Shown here: piece by piece, positions 1 through 8,785 of the stretch
Layout of the letters: every line of letters starts with the position of its first letter
Position numbering within the stretch: the first letter of the stretch is position 1
NCBI GenBank assembly: GCA_024280945.1
Contig: JAMXLO010000099.1
Span: 1 to 39,785 of the forward strand
DNA length: 39,785 bases
Direction of reading: 5' to 3'
Source: Acetobacteraceae bacterium
GTDB lineage: Bacteria > Pseudomonadota > Alphaproteobacteria > Acetobacterales > Acetobacteraceae
Made by a program: the position numbers and the translations under genes
Notes under the pieces: generated by a model
What the model was told of the DNA's origin: nothing
The model's database searches: none
What the model saw: only the letters and a program-made list of their open reading frames with translations

Positions 1-261
1 GGCTAAGCTCACCGACGGACCATCCAATTCGTCGCAATGTGTTTGCCATGGAGTTTGGACGAGGTGAATTGCGAACCAGCTCGCCAGCATGACCGCGAGA
101 AGCCAAACGTTAATGTCCGGCAGCGAGTATATTCTCAGCATCTCAGTGCAGCCCGCGCAAATCCCCGAAACACCAATAATCGCGCCGGCCACTAGCAGGC
201 GGCGCGCCGACTGCGTTGGTTGCTCCACCTGACCGATGAGGTGAGAGGCTTGTGGCTCCAT
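1..261 (-). CDS. Partial small membrane protein, unknown function (runs off left edge)
   Basis: An open frame starts at an ATG at 261 on the minus strand and stays open to base 1, giving 87 residues without a stop. An in-frame stop lies four codons upstream of this ATG, so the start is well bounded. The visible part has a polar N-terminus and two hydrophobic stretches, about residues 23-40 and 53-67, separated by a short loop, which suggests a membrane protein with at least two helices. The ribosome site is weak. I do not recognise the family. It lies just beyond the truncated end of the IS256 remnant, so it may itself be affected by the rearrangement there. Confidence 0.4.
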   Translation of the reverse strand, partial: MEPQASHLIGQVEQPTQSARRLLVAGAIIGVSGICAGCTEMLRIYSLPDINVWLLAVMLASWFAIHLVQTPWQTHCDELDGPSVSLA

Positions 262-341
262 GGGGTGTCACCATGAGTGTCTTCAACTTCCCTGTTAGCT
301 GCACGTAGCTCGCCCCGCATTGACCTACCTCAATCGGCACA

Positions 342-1167
342 TCACCGGATTAAAACGGCGCGCCTGCCCCCGCTCTGCTGGGTCTTCGCCACGTAGGACA
401 GCGCATTCCGCATCCAGTGAACCCGGCAGCGTTGCCATGTAGCACTGAATACCCGGCGGATCGCAGCCTTCAATCCCTCATGCGCGTCGGAGATAACCAG
501 CTTCACACCGCGCAGACCACGGCGCGCCAGGCTCTTCAGGAAGACTGACCAGAAGGTCTCGGCTTCGGAGGAACCGATGTGCAGCCCGACGATCTCTCGC
601 TTGCCATCCGTGTTTGCCGCGACAGCGATTATCGCAGCGACCGAGACGATCCGACCACCTTCTCGCTGCCTCAGATAGGTCGCGTCCAGCCACAGATAGG
701 GCCATTCGCCTGCCAGCGGACGATCAAGGAATGCGTGTACACGCTCATCGATGTCCTTGCACAGCTTGGAGACCTGCGACTTGCTGATCCCGCTCAGACC
801 CATCGCCTGCACCAGATCGTCGACCCGTCGCGTCGAAACGCCGCCAATCCAGGCTTCCTGGATCACCGCGATCAGCGCCTTCTCCGAAACCTTCCGTGCC
901 TCCAGGAACGGCGGGAAGTAACTGCCTTGCCGCAGCTTCGGTATCCGCAGCTGAAGCGATCCCAGCCGGGTGTCGGGCGCGCGGTCGCGGTAGCCATTAC
1001 GCCAGGTCATGCGCTCGCCATTGCGCTCGTAGCGTCCAGCACCAATCAGACCTTCTACGTCCGCTTCCATCAGCAACTGCAGCACCGCTTCGGCCACAGC
1101 GCGCAAGGAAATCCCCCTCACCAGCCTTCTCCAGCAACTCGGATAGCGGCAATCTCTCGTCGGCCAT
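342..1167 (-). pseudogene. IS256-family (Mutator) transposase, frameshifted and 3'-truncated
   Basis: The product would be a DDE transposase of the IS256 family. The natural start is the ATG at 1167 (MADERLPLSELLEKAGEGDF), preceded by GAGAGGAA. The frame is lost near 1100-1108: the N-terminus reads in one frame and the continuation (RAVAEAVLQLLMEADVEGLI) in another. Two catalytic aspartates are visible, in WLDATYLR and VISDAHEGLK. The similarity ends after WQRCRVHWMRNALSYVAKTQQ; the last 100 or so residues, including the catalytic glutamate, are gone and replaced by a few unrelated codons. A normal family member is about 400 residues. The gene is dead through two independent lesions. Confidence 0.85.
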
Positions 1168-1302
1168 CGGTTCCTCTCTCGGCTCTGGTTGAAGCTTCGC
1201 AACTCCACCGTAGCCGACTGGTCCGATGGCCGCCTCCGCCGACACCGCCACGCCACACCAGGCGTCGCTCCGAATCTCCACCACTTCCGAGGACGCTAAC
1301 CC
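342..1302 (-). mobile_element. Remnant of an IS256-family insertion sequence
   Basis: The stretch holds a decayed IS256-type transposase gene plus about 135 bases upstream of it. The right end probably lies near 1290-1305, where recognisable amidase coding sequence begins on the other strand. The left end is missing because the transposase similarity breaks off near 375 without its C-terminus. I could not define terminal inverted repeats or a target duplication because one end is lost. The boundaries are approximate. Confidence 0.6.
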
Positions 1303-1306
1303 GCAC

Positions 1307-1559
1307 CCCGGAGGTGAATGCCGACCTTGGCGGTGAAGTTCGGGTCCGATCGCTGTTCTGGAACGACCTCAGGTTCATGTCCTCGATCAACGTTTTGGGA
1401 CTTCCTGCCGCCGTCGTTCCGATCGGCTTCGCCGGCGGCAATCCGGTGGGCGTACAGCTGATTGCTTCGCGCTATCGCGAAGATGTCTGTCTGGATGCTG
1501 CGGCAGCGATCGAGGCGCGGGTCGGCATCATGGCCAGGGAGCTGTGGGGCCGACTGTAA
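1307..1559 (+). pseudogene. 3' remnant of an amidase-signature-family gene
   Basis: About 84 codons ending at the TAA at 1557-1559 encode the C-terminus of an amidase-signature enzyme (GatA/AmiE-like amidases). The recognisable core is INVLGLPAAVVPIGFAGG followed by PVGVQLIASRYREDVCLDAA, the conserved end of that fold. The catalytic Ser-cisSer-Lys region would lie some 250 residues upstream and is absent. The remnant begins where the IS256 remnant ends, and no 5' half appears on the other side of the element. The gene was therefore probably cut by the insertion and then lost its 5' part by deletion. The reading frame stays open through the antisense of the transposase, but that stretch has no amidase character. 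Confidence 0.8.
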
Positions 1560-1567
1560 TGCGTCGA

Positions 1568-2119
1568 CTATCCGCGCATGCAGGCCCGCACATGCGGCAG
1601 GAAATATGCCACCGGCGGCGTGGGCAGGTCGGCGACCTTCGCCGCCTCATCGAACCGCCGAAGCCGTACCGCAGCATCCGCGTGTGGTGAGGCGCGGAAC
1701 GTCGCCACTTCATCCGATGACATCGGTCCGCCTTGCAGCTTCAGGCTGAGCACGCTGTCCGCAGAAAGTTTGGCGAAGTAGTCGGGCTCGGTCGCGCACA
1801 GATAGCGCTTCGCCGGTACGTGCAGGCGCACCGGCTCTGTCACTTCCGGTCCGAACAGCGCCGCCAGATAGGCGTGGCCCAGTTCCTCGTGCCTGTCGTC
1901 GACGCCTTCTTCCGCCGGGTTCTCGCCAAGTTCGTGCACCATGTGGCCGATGTCATGCAGCAACGCCGCTGTCACCAAGGCAGCATCGCAGCAGGACTGT
2001 TCCGCCAACAACGCCGCCTGCAATGCATGCTGCAACTGGTTGACGTCGCTCAGCCCATAACGTCGACTGCCTTTGCCCTCCAGCAACTCGGCAAGCTCGG
2101 TGACAGCATCTCGCGCCAC
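1568..2119 (-). CDS. PhnZ-like HD-domain mixed-valence diiron oxygenase
   Basis: A 183-residue HD-domain protein of the type found in phosphonate-degradation operons (PhnZ group, related to myo-inositol oxygenase). Candidate metal ligands appear in family order: H31 (QLQHALQ), H55-D56 (HDIGH), H77 (RHEELGH), H100 (RLHVPAKRYL) and D157, with K104 as in substrate-binding PhnZ. Known members oxidatively cleave organophosphonates with O2. No phn genes are visible here, so the substrate is unknown. The gene starts with GTG six bases after the stop of the upstream flavin monooxygenase gene, implying one transcript. The adjacent oxygenase suggests a catabolic pair, which is an inference. An ordinary HD phosphohydrolase is the alternative. 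Confidence 0.75.
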   Translation of the reverse strand: MARDAVTELAELLEGKGSRRYGLSDVNQLQHALQAALLAEQSCCDAALVTAALLHDIGHMVHELGENPAEEGVDDRHEELGHAYLAALFGPEVTEPVRLHVPAKRYLCATEPDYFAKLSADSVLSLKLQGGPMSSDEVATFRASPHADAAVRLRRFDEAAKVADLPTPPVAYFLPHVRACMRG

Positions 2120-2124
2120 TTGCG

Positions 2125-3276
2125 CTATTCCGCCGCCTTGCGCGCCGCCAGCCGATCGATCTCCGCCTGTACCGCGGCACTCGCCTGACCGATGAAGTCG
2201 CCATGGTGATCGCGCGCATAGGCGTACGAGTCACGCCGCAATTCGCGCGAGCGCTGGAAATGCGGATGGACGTATCGCGCCATCAGTTCGTAATGCCGCT
2301 TGGTCGCGTCCCAGTCCGCCCAGTTGTGCGCCAGCTCCATGATGGCGCCGAACCCGCCCGATCCCTTCAGCAGGTTTTCGATATAGGCAATCGCGTCGTC
2401 CGGTGTGCCGATACACGCGGCGCCGCTCTCGATCAGGAACGTGTATGGATCGGCAATGTCGCCCGGCACGATCGGGAACGTCGCCACATCGGTGAAGTAG
2501 TCGCGGAATGCGTGCAAGCCGAACTGCACATTCTCCTTCGCCTTCTCCCGCGTTTCCGCCACGTGCATCAGCGTGACGAGGCGCCACTTGCTGCGATCGG
2601 GAACCAGCCCATTCAGCCGCGCCTGCTCCTCGTAAAGGCCCCAGTTCAGCGTGTGCTTCGCCATTGCATCGGGGCTGGTGCCGCCGATCGACAGCATGCC
2701 GATCGCGTGCCGCCCGGCGGCCAGCGCACCCGCGGGCGAGCGCGATGCAGCCACCGCCATCTCCATGATCGGCTGCGTGTAGCAGGGCAACTGCAGCCGC
2801 GCGTCCACCAGATCATACCAGTCCGTCTTCTCGGTGACGCTTTCGCCGCGCAGCAGCTTCATGATCACGTCGAGCGACTCGTTCATCATGCGCCGCTGGT
2901 CGCCCGCCTTGATGCCAATCTTCAGCGCGTCGTGCACCAGCGCGCCCGGACCCACGCCGAACATCGCGCGACCGCGCGTCATGTGGTCGAGCTGCACCAT
3001 GCGGTCAGCCAGGATGAACGGGTTGTGGTACGGCAGCGACGCAACGCCAGTGCCCAACCGGATGTGCCGTGTCCGCTCGGCGGCCGCGGCGATGAAAACC
3101 TCGGGGGAGCCAATGATCTCGAAGCCGCCGGAGTGGTGCTCGCCGATCCACGCCTCGTGGTAGTTCAGCTTGTCGAGGTGCTGCAGCAGTTCCATGTCGC
3201 GCTCCAGCGCGAGCGTCGGGTTCTCCGTCAGATTGTGGAACGGCGCCAGAAATATGCCGCTGCGCAGGGTGCTCAT
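2125..3276 (-). CDS. Luciferase-like flavin-dependent monooxygenase (limonene monooxygenase type)
   Basis: A 383-residue bacterial-luciferase-family (LLM) monooxygenase, using reduced flavin and O2 from a partner reductase. The N-terminus (LRSGIFLAPFH, NPTLALERDMELLQHLD) and the EHH at 46-48 match the limonene 1,2-monooxygenase-like subgroup. The segment RTRHIRLGTGVASLPYHNP followed by DHMTRGRAMFGVGPG is the typical barrel core. Length is normal. No flavin reductase gene is adjacent. The gene is first in a leftward pair with the HD oxygenase and is divergent from an SDR gene 74 bases away, so the three may share control. The true substrate cannot be read from sequence; terpene or other hydrophobic substrates are plausible. 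Confidence 0.85.
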   Translation of the reverse strand: MSTLRSGIFLAPFHNLTENPTLALERDMELLQHLDKLNYHEAWIGEHHSGGFEIIGSPEVFIAAAAERTRHIRLGTGVASLPYHNPFILADRMVQLDHMTRGRAMFGVGPGALVHDALKIGIKAGDQRRMMNESLDVIMKLLRGESVTEKTDWYDLVDARLQLPCYTQPIMEMAVAASRSPAGALAAGRHAIGMLSIGGTSPDAMAKHTLNWGLYEEQARLNGLVPDRSKWRLVTLMHVAETREKAKENVQFGLHAFRDYFTDVATFPIVPGDIADPYTFLIESGAACIGTPDDAIAYIENLLKGSGGFGAIMELAHNWADWDATKRHYELMARYVHPHFQRSRELRRDSYAYARDHHGDFIGQASAAVQAEIDRLAARKAAE

Positions 3277-3350
3277 GGGCTGGCCTCATGGGATTACTGG
3301 CCAGTAGGATAAGCCCATACCCATCATCCGACCACCCCAGGAGGACCTCT

Positions 3351-4262
3351 ATGCCAATCCGCTTCGACGATCGCGTTGCCATCGTGACCGGTGCGGGTGC
3401 CGGGCTTGGCCGCTCGCACGCCATGCTGCTGGCCAGCCGCGGCGCCAAGGTCGTGGTGAACGATCCAGGCGGCGCGGTGGATGGCCGCGGTGGTCAGCAC
3501 GCTGTGGCTGACAAGGTGGTTGCCGAGATCGAGGCCGCCGGCGGCCAGGCGGTCGCCAACTACAACTCGGTCGCGGATATGGCGAGTGCGCAGGGCATCA
3601 TCGACACCGCGATGAACACCTGGGGTCGCTGCGACATTCTGGTGAACAACGCCGGCATCCTGCGCGACAAGGCGTTCAACAACATGACCATGGAGGATTT
3701 CGAGTTCACCGTGCAGGTGCATTTCTACGGCACGGTGTATTGCACCAAGGCGGCCTGGCCGATCATGCGCCAGCAGAACTACGGCCGCATCGTCGTCACC
3801 ACGTCGGGCTCCGGAACGGTCGGCAATTTCGGCCAGAGCAACTACGGCGCCGCCAAGATGGCGGTGAACGGCCTGATCAACGTGCTGCGGCTGGAAGGCG
3901 CCAAATACAACATCCTGTGCAATGCGATTTCGCCCTCGGCGCGCACGCGCATGACGGAGGCGCTGCTGCCGCCGCACATGCTGCAATACATGCGTCCGGA
4001 GTTCGTTTCGCCCGCTGTTGCCTGGCTGTGCAGCGAGGAGTGCGACGCCAATGGCGAAATCATCGCCGCGACGGCCGGAAACTATGCACGCGTGCAGTAT
4101 TTTCAGTCGGAGGGCGTACAGTTTGACCCGGACCAGCCAGTGACAATCGAGATGGTGGCGGACAAGATCGATCAGATCCGCGACCTGTCAAAGGCCAAGC
4201 CGTATACCGGCCTGATGGGTACCGTGGAGGAGAGCCTGCGTAGAATGGGAAAAATCGGGTAG
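3351..4262 (+). CDS. Short-chain dehydrogenase/reductase, MFE-2 hydroxyacyl-CoA dehydrogenase-like
   Basis: A 303-residue NAD(P)-dependent SDR. The start is the ATG at 3351, preceded by a perfect AGGAGG at 3339-3344. The cofactor motif TGAGAGLG is at 13-20, NNAG at 99-102, and the catalytic Ser152, Tyr165 and Lys169 (YGAAK) are in place. The N-terminal segment with VNDPGG after the second strand and the long C-terminal tail resemble the 3-hydroxyacyl-CoA dehydrogenase domain of peroxisomal multifunctional enzyme type 2 and its bacterial homologues. The hydratase domain is absent. It is divergent from the LLM monooxygenase and HD oxygenase genes and may act on the same pathway, which is an inference. 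Confidence 0.85.
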   Translation: MPIRFDDRVAIVTGAGAGLGRSHAMLLASRGAKVVVNDPGGAVDGRGGQHAVADKVVAEIEAAGGQAVANYNSVADMASAQGIIDTAMNTWGRCDILVNNAGILRDKAFNNMTMEDFEFTVQVHFYGTVYCTKAAWPIMRQQNYGRIVVTTSGSGTVGNFGQSNYGAAKMAVNGLINVLRLEGAKYNILCNAISPSARTRMTEALLPPHMLQYMRPEFVSPAVAWLCSEECDANGEIIAATAGNYARVQYFQSEGVQFDPDQPVTIEMVADKIDQIRDLSKAKPYTGLMGTVEESLRRMGKIG

Positions 4263-4320
4263 CTTGCCACGGCAGGGTTCGCGGGTTCTGGCCGCGGATC
4301 CCGCCACTGAAACGGCAGCG

Positions 4321-4725
4321 TCATTCCGGGTCGCGTAAATATTGTCGCGGGTCGACAAGCTTGCCGGCCAGGTAAAGCTGGAAGTGCAGGATTCCACCAT
4401 TTCTGATGTCGTAGAGCTCACTGCCGCTATCGACAACTGCTCCCATCGCGTGCAGCCGCCCGGCGCCACTCGCCGTCGAGTGTGGAGTCTGGTCGATGAT
4501 GTTGTAGCTGCTCTCGAAATCACCGTCGTGACGAACGATGATCTCGTATTGTTCCGCGATACGCTTGGTCGCGATCTTCCGAGTTGTGAGAATCCGTCCC
4601 TTACCGATTGATCTTACGATACCGCGATCAGAGAAAGTGAACTTGATATTGCAGCCACCGCCTGGAACCGAAGTCACATGCATGACGCCAGCAGTCGGCC
4701 ACACGAAGGAGATGTCGTCCGGCAC
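4321..4725 (-). CDS. Degenerate LytM/M23-like small protein (NlpD-type fold), unknown role
   Basis: A 134-residue protein starting at GTG 4725, with GGGAG six bases ahead and an in-frame stop just upstream. Its C-terminus (ILHFQLYLAGKLVDPRQYL) matches the LHFEL...G..VDP..YL end of M23/LytM peptidases, and VWPTAG at the start plus IIVRHDGDFESSY in the middle fit the same fold. The first His of the HxH motif is Ile and no HxxxD zinc pair is visible, so it is probably not a peptidase. NlpD and EnvC use such inactive domains to activate amidases. No signal peptide or LysM domain is present, so secretion is doubtful. It converges with the SDR gene. It could be a decayed remnant. Confidence 0.55.
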   Translation of the reverse strand: MPDDISFVWPTAGVMHVTSVPGGGCNIKFTFSDRGIVRSIGKGRILTTRKIATKRIAEQYEIIVRHDGDFESSYNIIDQTPHSTASGAGRLHAMGAVVDSGSELYDIRNGGILHFQLYLAGKLVDPRQYLRDPE

Positions 4726-4808
4726 CTGTCACTCCCGAGTCCCCGCTGTATCGGGCACAGCGTTAGGCTAACTCGGTCACGCGCGAGGCACCAGCCTGCG
4801 TCCAATGG

Positions 4809-5789
4809 CTAAGTGAAGCCGACGACCGCGTGGGGCACGTAGGACTCCTCGAGGGACGCGATCTCTTCGTCCGACAGCCGCACGTTTACCGACGCTATGG
4901 CATCGTCGAGCTGCGGCAGCTTTGTCGCGCCGACGATCGGGGCGGTGATCACCGGCTTCGACAATAGCCATGCGAGTGCCACCTGTGCGCGTGAGATGCC
5001 TCTCGCGGCGGCCACCTGCGCGACGCGATCCACAACCTTCCGATCGGCATCGGCGGTCTTGGCGAACAGCCTGGTAAGCGCATCGTCGGTTTCGGAGCGC
5101 GTGCTGGTGACGCTCCAGTCTCGCGTCAGCCGTCCGCGCGCCTGCGGGCTCCACGGAATGACGCCAATGCCTTCGGCAGCGCAGAGCGGCAGCATTTCGC
5201 GCTCTTCCTCGCGATACAGCAGATTGACCAGGTTCTGCATACTAACGAAACGCGTCCAGCCGTGGCGCTCCGAGACCGCCAGAGCGCGGGCGAACTGCCA
5301 CGCATGCATCGAGGATGCGCCAATATAGCGGACCTTCCCAGCCTTCACCGCGTCGTGCAGCGCCTCCAGCGTTTCCTCGATCGGCGTCTCGTAGTCCCAG
5401 CGATGGATCTGATAAAGATCGACGTAGTCCGTGCCCAGGCGCTGCAGGCTGGCGTCCAGTTCGCCCATGATCGCCTTCCGCGACAACCCGGCGCCGTTCG
5501 GTCCTGGCCGCATGCGCCCGTAGACCTTGGTCGCGATCACCACATCCTCACGCCGCGCGAAATCCTTCAGCGCGCGCCCCAGAATTTCCTCACTGGTGCC
5601 TAGCGAATAGCGGTTGGCCGTGTCGAAGAAATTGATGCCGCCCTCCAAAGCGCGCCTGATGAATGGCCGGCTTTCTTCCTCGCTCAGGCTCCAGGCATGA
5701 CTACCCTGACCGGGCGTGCCGTAGCTCATGCAGCCCAGACAGATCCGAGACACTTCAAGGCCGGTACGGCCGAGTTTCATGTATTGCAT
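4809..5789 (-). CDS. Aldo/keto reductase
   Basis: A 326-residue NADPH-dependent aldo/keto reductase of the YajO/Tas-like type, counted from the ATG at 5789 (MQYMKLGRTGLEVSRICLG). The frame is open 27 codons further upstream, but that extension lacks family similarity. The catalytic tetrad is intact: D56 and Y61 (FFDTANRYS), K88 (VIATKVYG) and H129 (YQIHRWD). The DYVDLYQIHRWD barrel strand and the VRYIGASSMHAWQ segment are typical. The physiological substrate is not predictable. It reads away from the secreted beta-propeller gene on the other side of a roughly 350-base spacer. Confidence 0.9.
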   Translation of the reverse strand: MQYMKLGRTGLEVSRICLGCMSYGTPGQGSHAWSLSEEESRPFIRRALEGGINFFDTANRYSLGTSEEILGRALKDFARREDVVIATKVYGRMRPGPNGAGLSRKAIMGELDASLQRLGTDYVDLYQIHRWDYETPIEETLEALHDAVKAGKVRYIGASSMHAWQFARALAVSERHGWTRFVSMQNLVNLLYREEEREMLPLCAAEGIGVIPWSPQARGRLTRDWSVTSTRSETDDALTRLFAKTADADRKVVDRVAQVAAARGISRAQVALAWLLSKPVITAPIVGATKLPQLDDAIASVNVRLSDEEIASLEESYVPHAVVGFT

Positions 5790-6137
5790 TGTCTGTTCCG
5801 TCGTAGAAGGTGGCGCGGTTGTTGCGATGCTATTGCCATCGGCCATCGAGGGTCGAGTCAGCGTCCACACGCTGCTTTCGTTGAGCCGCCGGATATGGAT
5901 ACGCCAGCACGTTCATCGGCTCGCTCTACTACCCATCCCGATAGCCGGCCGACCCGCCAGCGGGCGTTCACAGCTCTATTCCCATTCGAATATAACAAGG
6001 ATCTATCGCCTGTCCACGGGAGGGATAGCTTGTCTCGCGCGTCCGACCGCCACATGATGCCGTGCCGGCAGCAGCATTTTGAAGCTGATTGGCCGCAACC
6101 ATCGTCAAAGCACACAGGATTGCGAGGAGGAGCGGCG
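5790..6137. other. Divergent intergenic region
   Basis: About 350 bases separate the aldo/keto reductase start from the start of the beta-propeller gene. Frames are open in parts, but none shows family character. The only notable features are the candidate promoter annotated separately at 5967-5996 and the GAGGAGG ribosome site at 6124-6130. Confidence 0.5.
5967..5996 (+). promoter_or_regulatory. Candidate sigma70-type promoter for the beta-propeller gene
   Basis: TTCACA at 5967-5972 and TATAAC at 5991-5996 are spaced by 18 bases in a locally AT-richer patch, 142 bases upstream of the ATG at 6138. The match is suggestive only. Confidence 0.3.
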
Positions 6138-7097
6138 ATGCAACAACGATTCAGGTTGAGCGGGCATGCCGTGCACCAATGGCTTTTTAGCGCGGCACTC
6201 ATATGTATCATTGGCATGGCAAATCCTGCGCGGGCACAGCAGAACGAAATCGTCATTGACGATAAGCGTGCCTTTCCCGAGAGCCTGACGTCCACCAATG
6301 ACGGAACAATCTTTCTGGGTAGCTTCGTGCACGGCACGGTCTATCGTGCACTGCCGGGAGCGACCAAGGCGACACCCTGGATACCGGCCGGCCCAGCCGA
6401 CCTCATACGTGGGGTCGGCGTATTCGCCCATGAGCCGTCGCAGACGTTGTGGGTCTGTTCCGCTGATCCCGATCCAAAGAACAACACCACTATTCTCAGG
6501 GCGTTCGATCTGCAGACCGCCGCTTTAAAGGGTAGGTATCCGTTCCCCGGAGGAGGTTTCTGTAACGACATCGAGGTCCTGCGCGATGGGACAACGCTGG
6601 CAACCGATACGCGCGGCGGCCGAATCCTCGCGCTCAAGCCAGGCGCGACCGAGCTCGCCGTCTGGGCAGAAGACCCCAAATGGGCAGGGATCGACGGCAT
6701 CGCCTTGCTCTCGGACGGCAGTGTTCTGTTCAACAATGTCCGCCAGAACCAGTTGGTTCGTGTGGCCACCAAGACCGATGGAACGGCTGGTGAAGCAACC
6801 CAGCTCGAACTCTCACAGCCCATCGATGGTCCGGACGGCATGCGCGCGCTGTCCGACGGACGCATCGTGCTGGCTGAGAACCGCGGCGGAAAGATCGACG
6901 TGGTGCGCGTGGCAGGGAACAAGGCACAGATCGAGACGATCAAGGACGGCTTCAAGTTGAACCTGACAGCGGTCACCGTGGTTGGCGATACCGTGTGGGC
7001 GATTGAGACAAAATTCGCCTATCTGAATGACCCGCAGTTCAAGGATAAGGATCCGGACCCCTTCAGCGCCGTCGCGGTCAAGCTGCCGCCGAGGTGA
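6138..7097 (+). CDS. Secreted SMP-30/gluconolactonase-like beta-propeller protein
   Basis: A 319-residue protein starting at ATG 6138 behind GAGGAGG. A Sec signal peptide spans residues 1-33, with a predicted cut after PARA. The rest is a series of beta-propeller blades like the SMP-30/gluconolactonase/LRE family: FCNDIEVLRDGTTLATDTRG, WAGIDGIALLSDGSVLFNN and IDGPDGMRALSDGRIVLAEN. These Asp-containing loops usually bind a divalent metal and can open lactones, but the substrate here is unknown. It is probably periplasmic. It stands alone, followed by a 242-base spacer with nothing recognisable. Confidence 0.75.
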   Translation: MQQRFRLSGHAVHQWLFSAALICIIGMANPARAQQNEIVIDDKRAFPESLTSTNDGTIFLGSFVHGTVYRALPGATKATPWIPAGPADLIRGVGVFAHEPSQTLWVCSADPDPKNNTTILRAFDLQTAALKGRYPFPGGGFCNDIEVLRDGTTLATDTRGGRILALKPGATELAVWAEDPKWAGIDGIALLSDGSVLFNNVRQNQLVRVATKTDGTAGEATQLELSQPIDGPDGMRALSDGRIVLAENRGGKIDVVRVAGNKAQIETIKDGFKLNLTAVTVVGDTVWAIETKFAYLNDPQFKDKDPDPFSAVAVKLPPR

Positions 7098-7339
7098 TGC
7101 GGCTGGAGCCGGGTCGTCACCCGACGGCGCCAGGCGCCAGGACACACGACGTGGAGTTCGGCCAGTAACGATGGCAGTGACCGGTCCGTGCCTGCGACCG
7201 GACTGGGACGAGTTACAAGGAACGACCTGTCCTACCGCCACAGCCCTTTGCAAAGGGATTGCCGTCCTGGCAATATCGCTGTATCCAGTTGCATATTGCG
7301 CGGTGACACGCGTCAGCCTGCCAGGGGATGTGAGACACG

Positions 7340-8773
7340 ATGTATCCCGACGTGCTTCTGTTTGTTGACGGCGCCTGGACCCCAGCCAAGGCGGGCCGCA
7401 AACTGCCTGTTGTCAACCCGGCCAGCGGCGATGTCGTTGGCACGGTGGTCCACGCCGAACGACCCGATCTGGACCGTGCACTGGAGGCCGCTGATCGAAG
7501 CTTCAAGGAGTGGCGAAAAGTATCGGCCTTCGACCGATCAAAGGTGATGCGCAAGGCGGCGAACCTGTTGCGTGATCGTGCGGACGCCATCGCCCCGCTG
7601 CTGACCATGGAGCAGGGCAAGCCACTGGCAGAGGCGAAGGGAGAGGTTCTTGCCGGCGCCGATGTGATTGACTGGTTCGCCGAGGAGGCGCGTCGGACCT
7701 ATGGCCGTGTCATTCCCGCCCGGGCAGAGGGCATCTATCAGCTCGTGGTGAAGGAACCCGTCGGACCAGTGGCGGCATTCACGCCGTGGAACTTCCCGAT
7801 CAACCAGGTGGTGCGCAAGCTGGCCTGCGCACTTGCGGCCGGTTGTTCGGTCATCGTCAAAGCCCCGGAAGAAACACCGGCCTCACCGGCCGAATTGATC
7901 CGCTGCTTTGCCGACGCGGCCGTGCCGGCGGGCGTGATCAATCTGGTTTACGGTGTCCCCGCAGAGATCTCGGGATACCTGATCCCGCATCCGATCATCC
8001 GCAAGATCTCGTTCACCGGTTCCACGGCCGTCGGCAAGCAGCTCGCGGCGATCGCCGGCGCACATATGAAGCGTGTGACCATGGAACTCGGCGGACATGC
8101 GCCGGCGATCGTTTTCGACGACGCGGATGTGGATACGGCAAGCCGGCTGCTCGCAGGCGCCAAATACCGCAACGCCGGCCAGGTCTGCGTGTCGCCAACC
8201 CGCATGTTGGTGCAGGAGCGGGTGTACGACCAGTTCGTCAGCGGCTTCCTACAGCACAGCAAGGCGCTCAAGGTCGGCGACGGGTTGGAGGCTGGCACCA
8301 CGATGGGGCCAATGGCCAACCCGCGCCGCATCACCGCGATGGAGACATTCATCGGTGACGCGACGCAGCGGGGCGCAACCATTCAGACCGGTGGGCATCG
8401 CATCGGCAACAAGGGCAACTTCTTCGAACCGACAGTGCTGACCGACGTGCCGAAGGACGCACGCATCATGAACGAGGAGCCGTTCGGCCCGCTCGCCGTT
8501 ATCTCACCCTTTGGCACCTTCGATGAAGTCGTCACGGAAGCCAACCGCGTGCCGTACGGGCTCGCCTCCTATGCCTATACGCGCTCGGCAAAGACAGCGA
8601 ATGCCATCGCTGCAGCGGTGGAGTCCGGCATGATCTCGATCAATCACCACGGTCTGGCATTGCCGGAAGTGCCTTTCGGTGGTGTCAAAGATTCGGGCTA
8701 CGGCTCCGAGGGGGGGTCGGAAGCCATCGAGAATTACCTCAACACCAAGTTCATCACGCAGGCGGGTCTCTGA
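7340..8773 (+). CDS. NAD(P)-dependent aldehyde dehydrogenase, succinate-semialdehyde dehydrogenase-like
   Basis: A 477-residue aldehyde dehydrogenase. The catalytic Cys283 (NAGQVCVSP) and general base Glu249 (TMELGGHAP) are present, along with FTPWNFPIN and the coenzyme loop FTGSTAVGK. The C-terminal [15 protein letters not shown] is typical of GabD-like and related enzymes. Length matches the family. The ribosome site before ATG 7340 is weak (GGGGATGTGAGACACG). A DUF2325 gene follows after 12 bases, so the two are likely co-transcribed. Substrate class is not certain; succinate semialdehyde is the best guess from overall resemblance. Confidence 0.85.
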   Translation: MYPDVLLFVDGAWTPAKAGRKLPVVNPASGDVVGTVVHAERPDLDRALEAADRSFKEWRKVSAFDRSKVMRKAANLLRDRADAIAPLLTMEQGKPLAEAKGEVLAGADVIDWFAEEARRTYGRVIPARAEGIYQLVVKEPVGPVAAFTPWNFPINQVVRKLACALAAGCSVIVKAPEETPASPAELIRCFADAAVPAGVINLVYGVPAEISGYLIPHPIIRKISFTGSTAVGKQLAAIAGAHMKRVTMELGGHAPAIVFDDADVDTASRLLAGAKYRNAGQVCVSPTRMLVQERVYDQFVSGFLQHSKALKVGDGLEAGTTMGPMANPRRITAMETFIGDATQRGATIQTGGHRIGNKGNFFEPTVLTDVPKDARIMNEEPFGPLAVISPFGTFDEVVTEANRVPYGLASYAYTRSAKTANAIAAAVESGMISINHHGLALPEVPFGGVKDSGYGSEGGSEAIENYLNTKFITQAGL

Positions 8774-8785
8774 AGGTCCCAGGTC

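Noticed and set aside
1095-1110. Programmed frameshift in the IS256 transposase
   Set aside because: This family normally uses a single frame, and the gene is also truncated, so mutation is the simpler reading.
579-1310. Long rightward open frame leading into the amidase stub
   Set aside because: It is the antisense of the IS256 transposase and shows no amidase or other protein character before about 1307.
2203-3312. Open frame of 369 codons on the plus strand
   Set aside because: It mirrors the LLM monooxygenase gene and is Arg/His-rich, as expected of a high-GC shadow frame.
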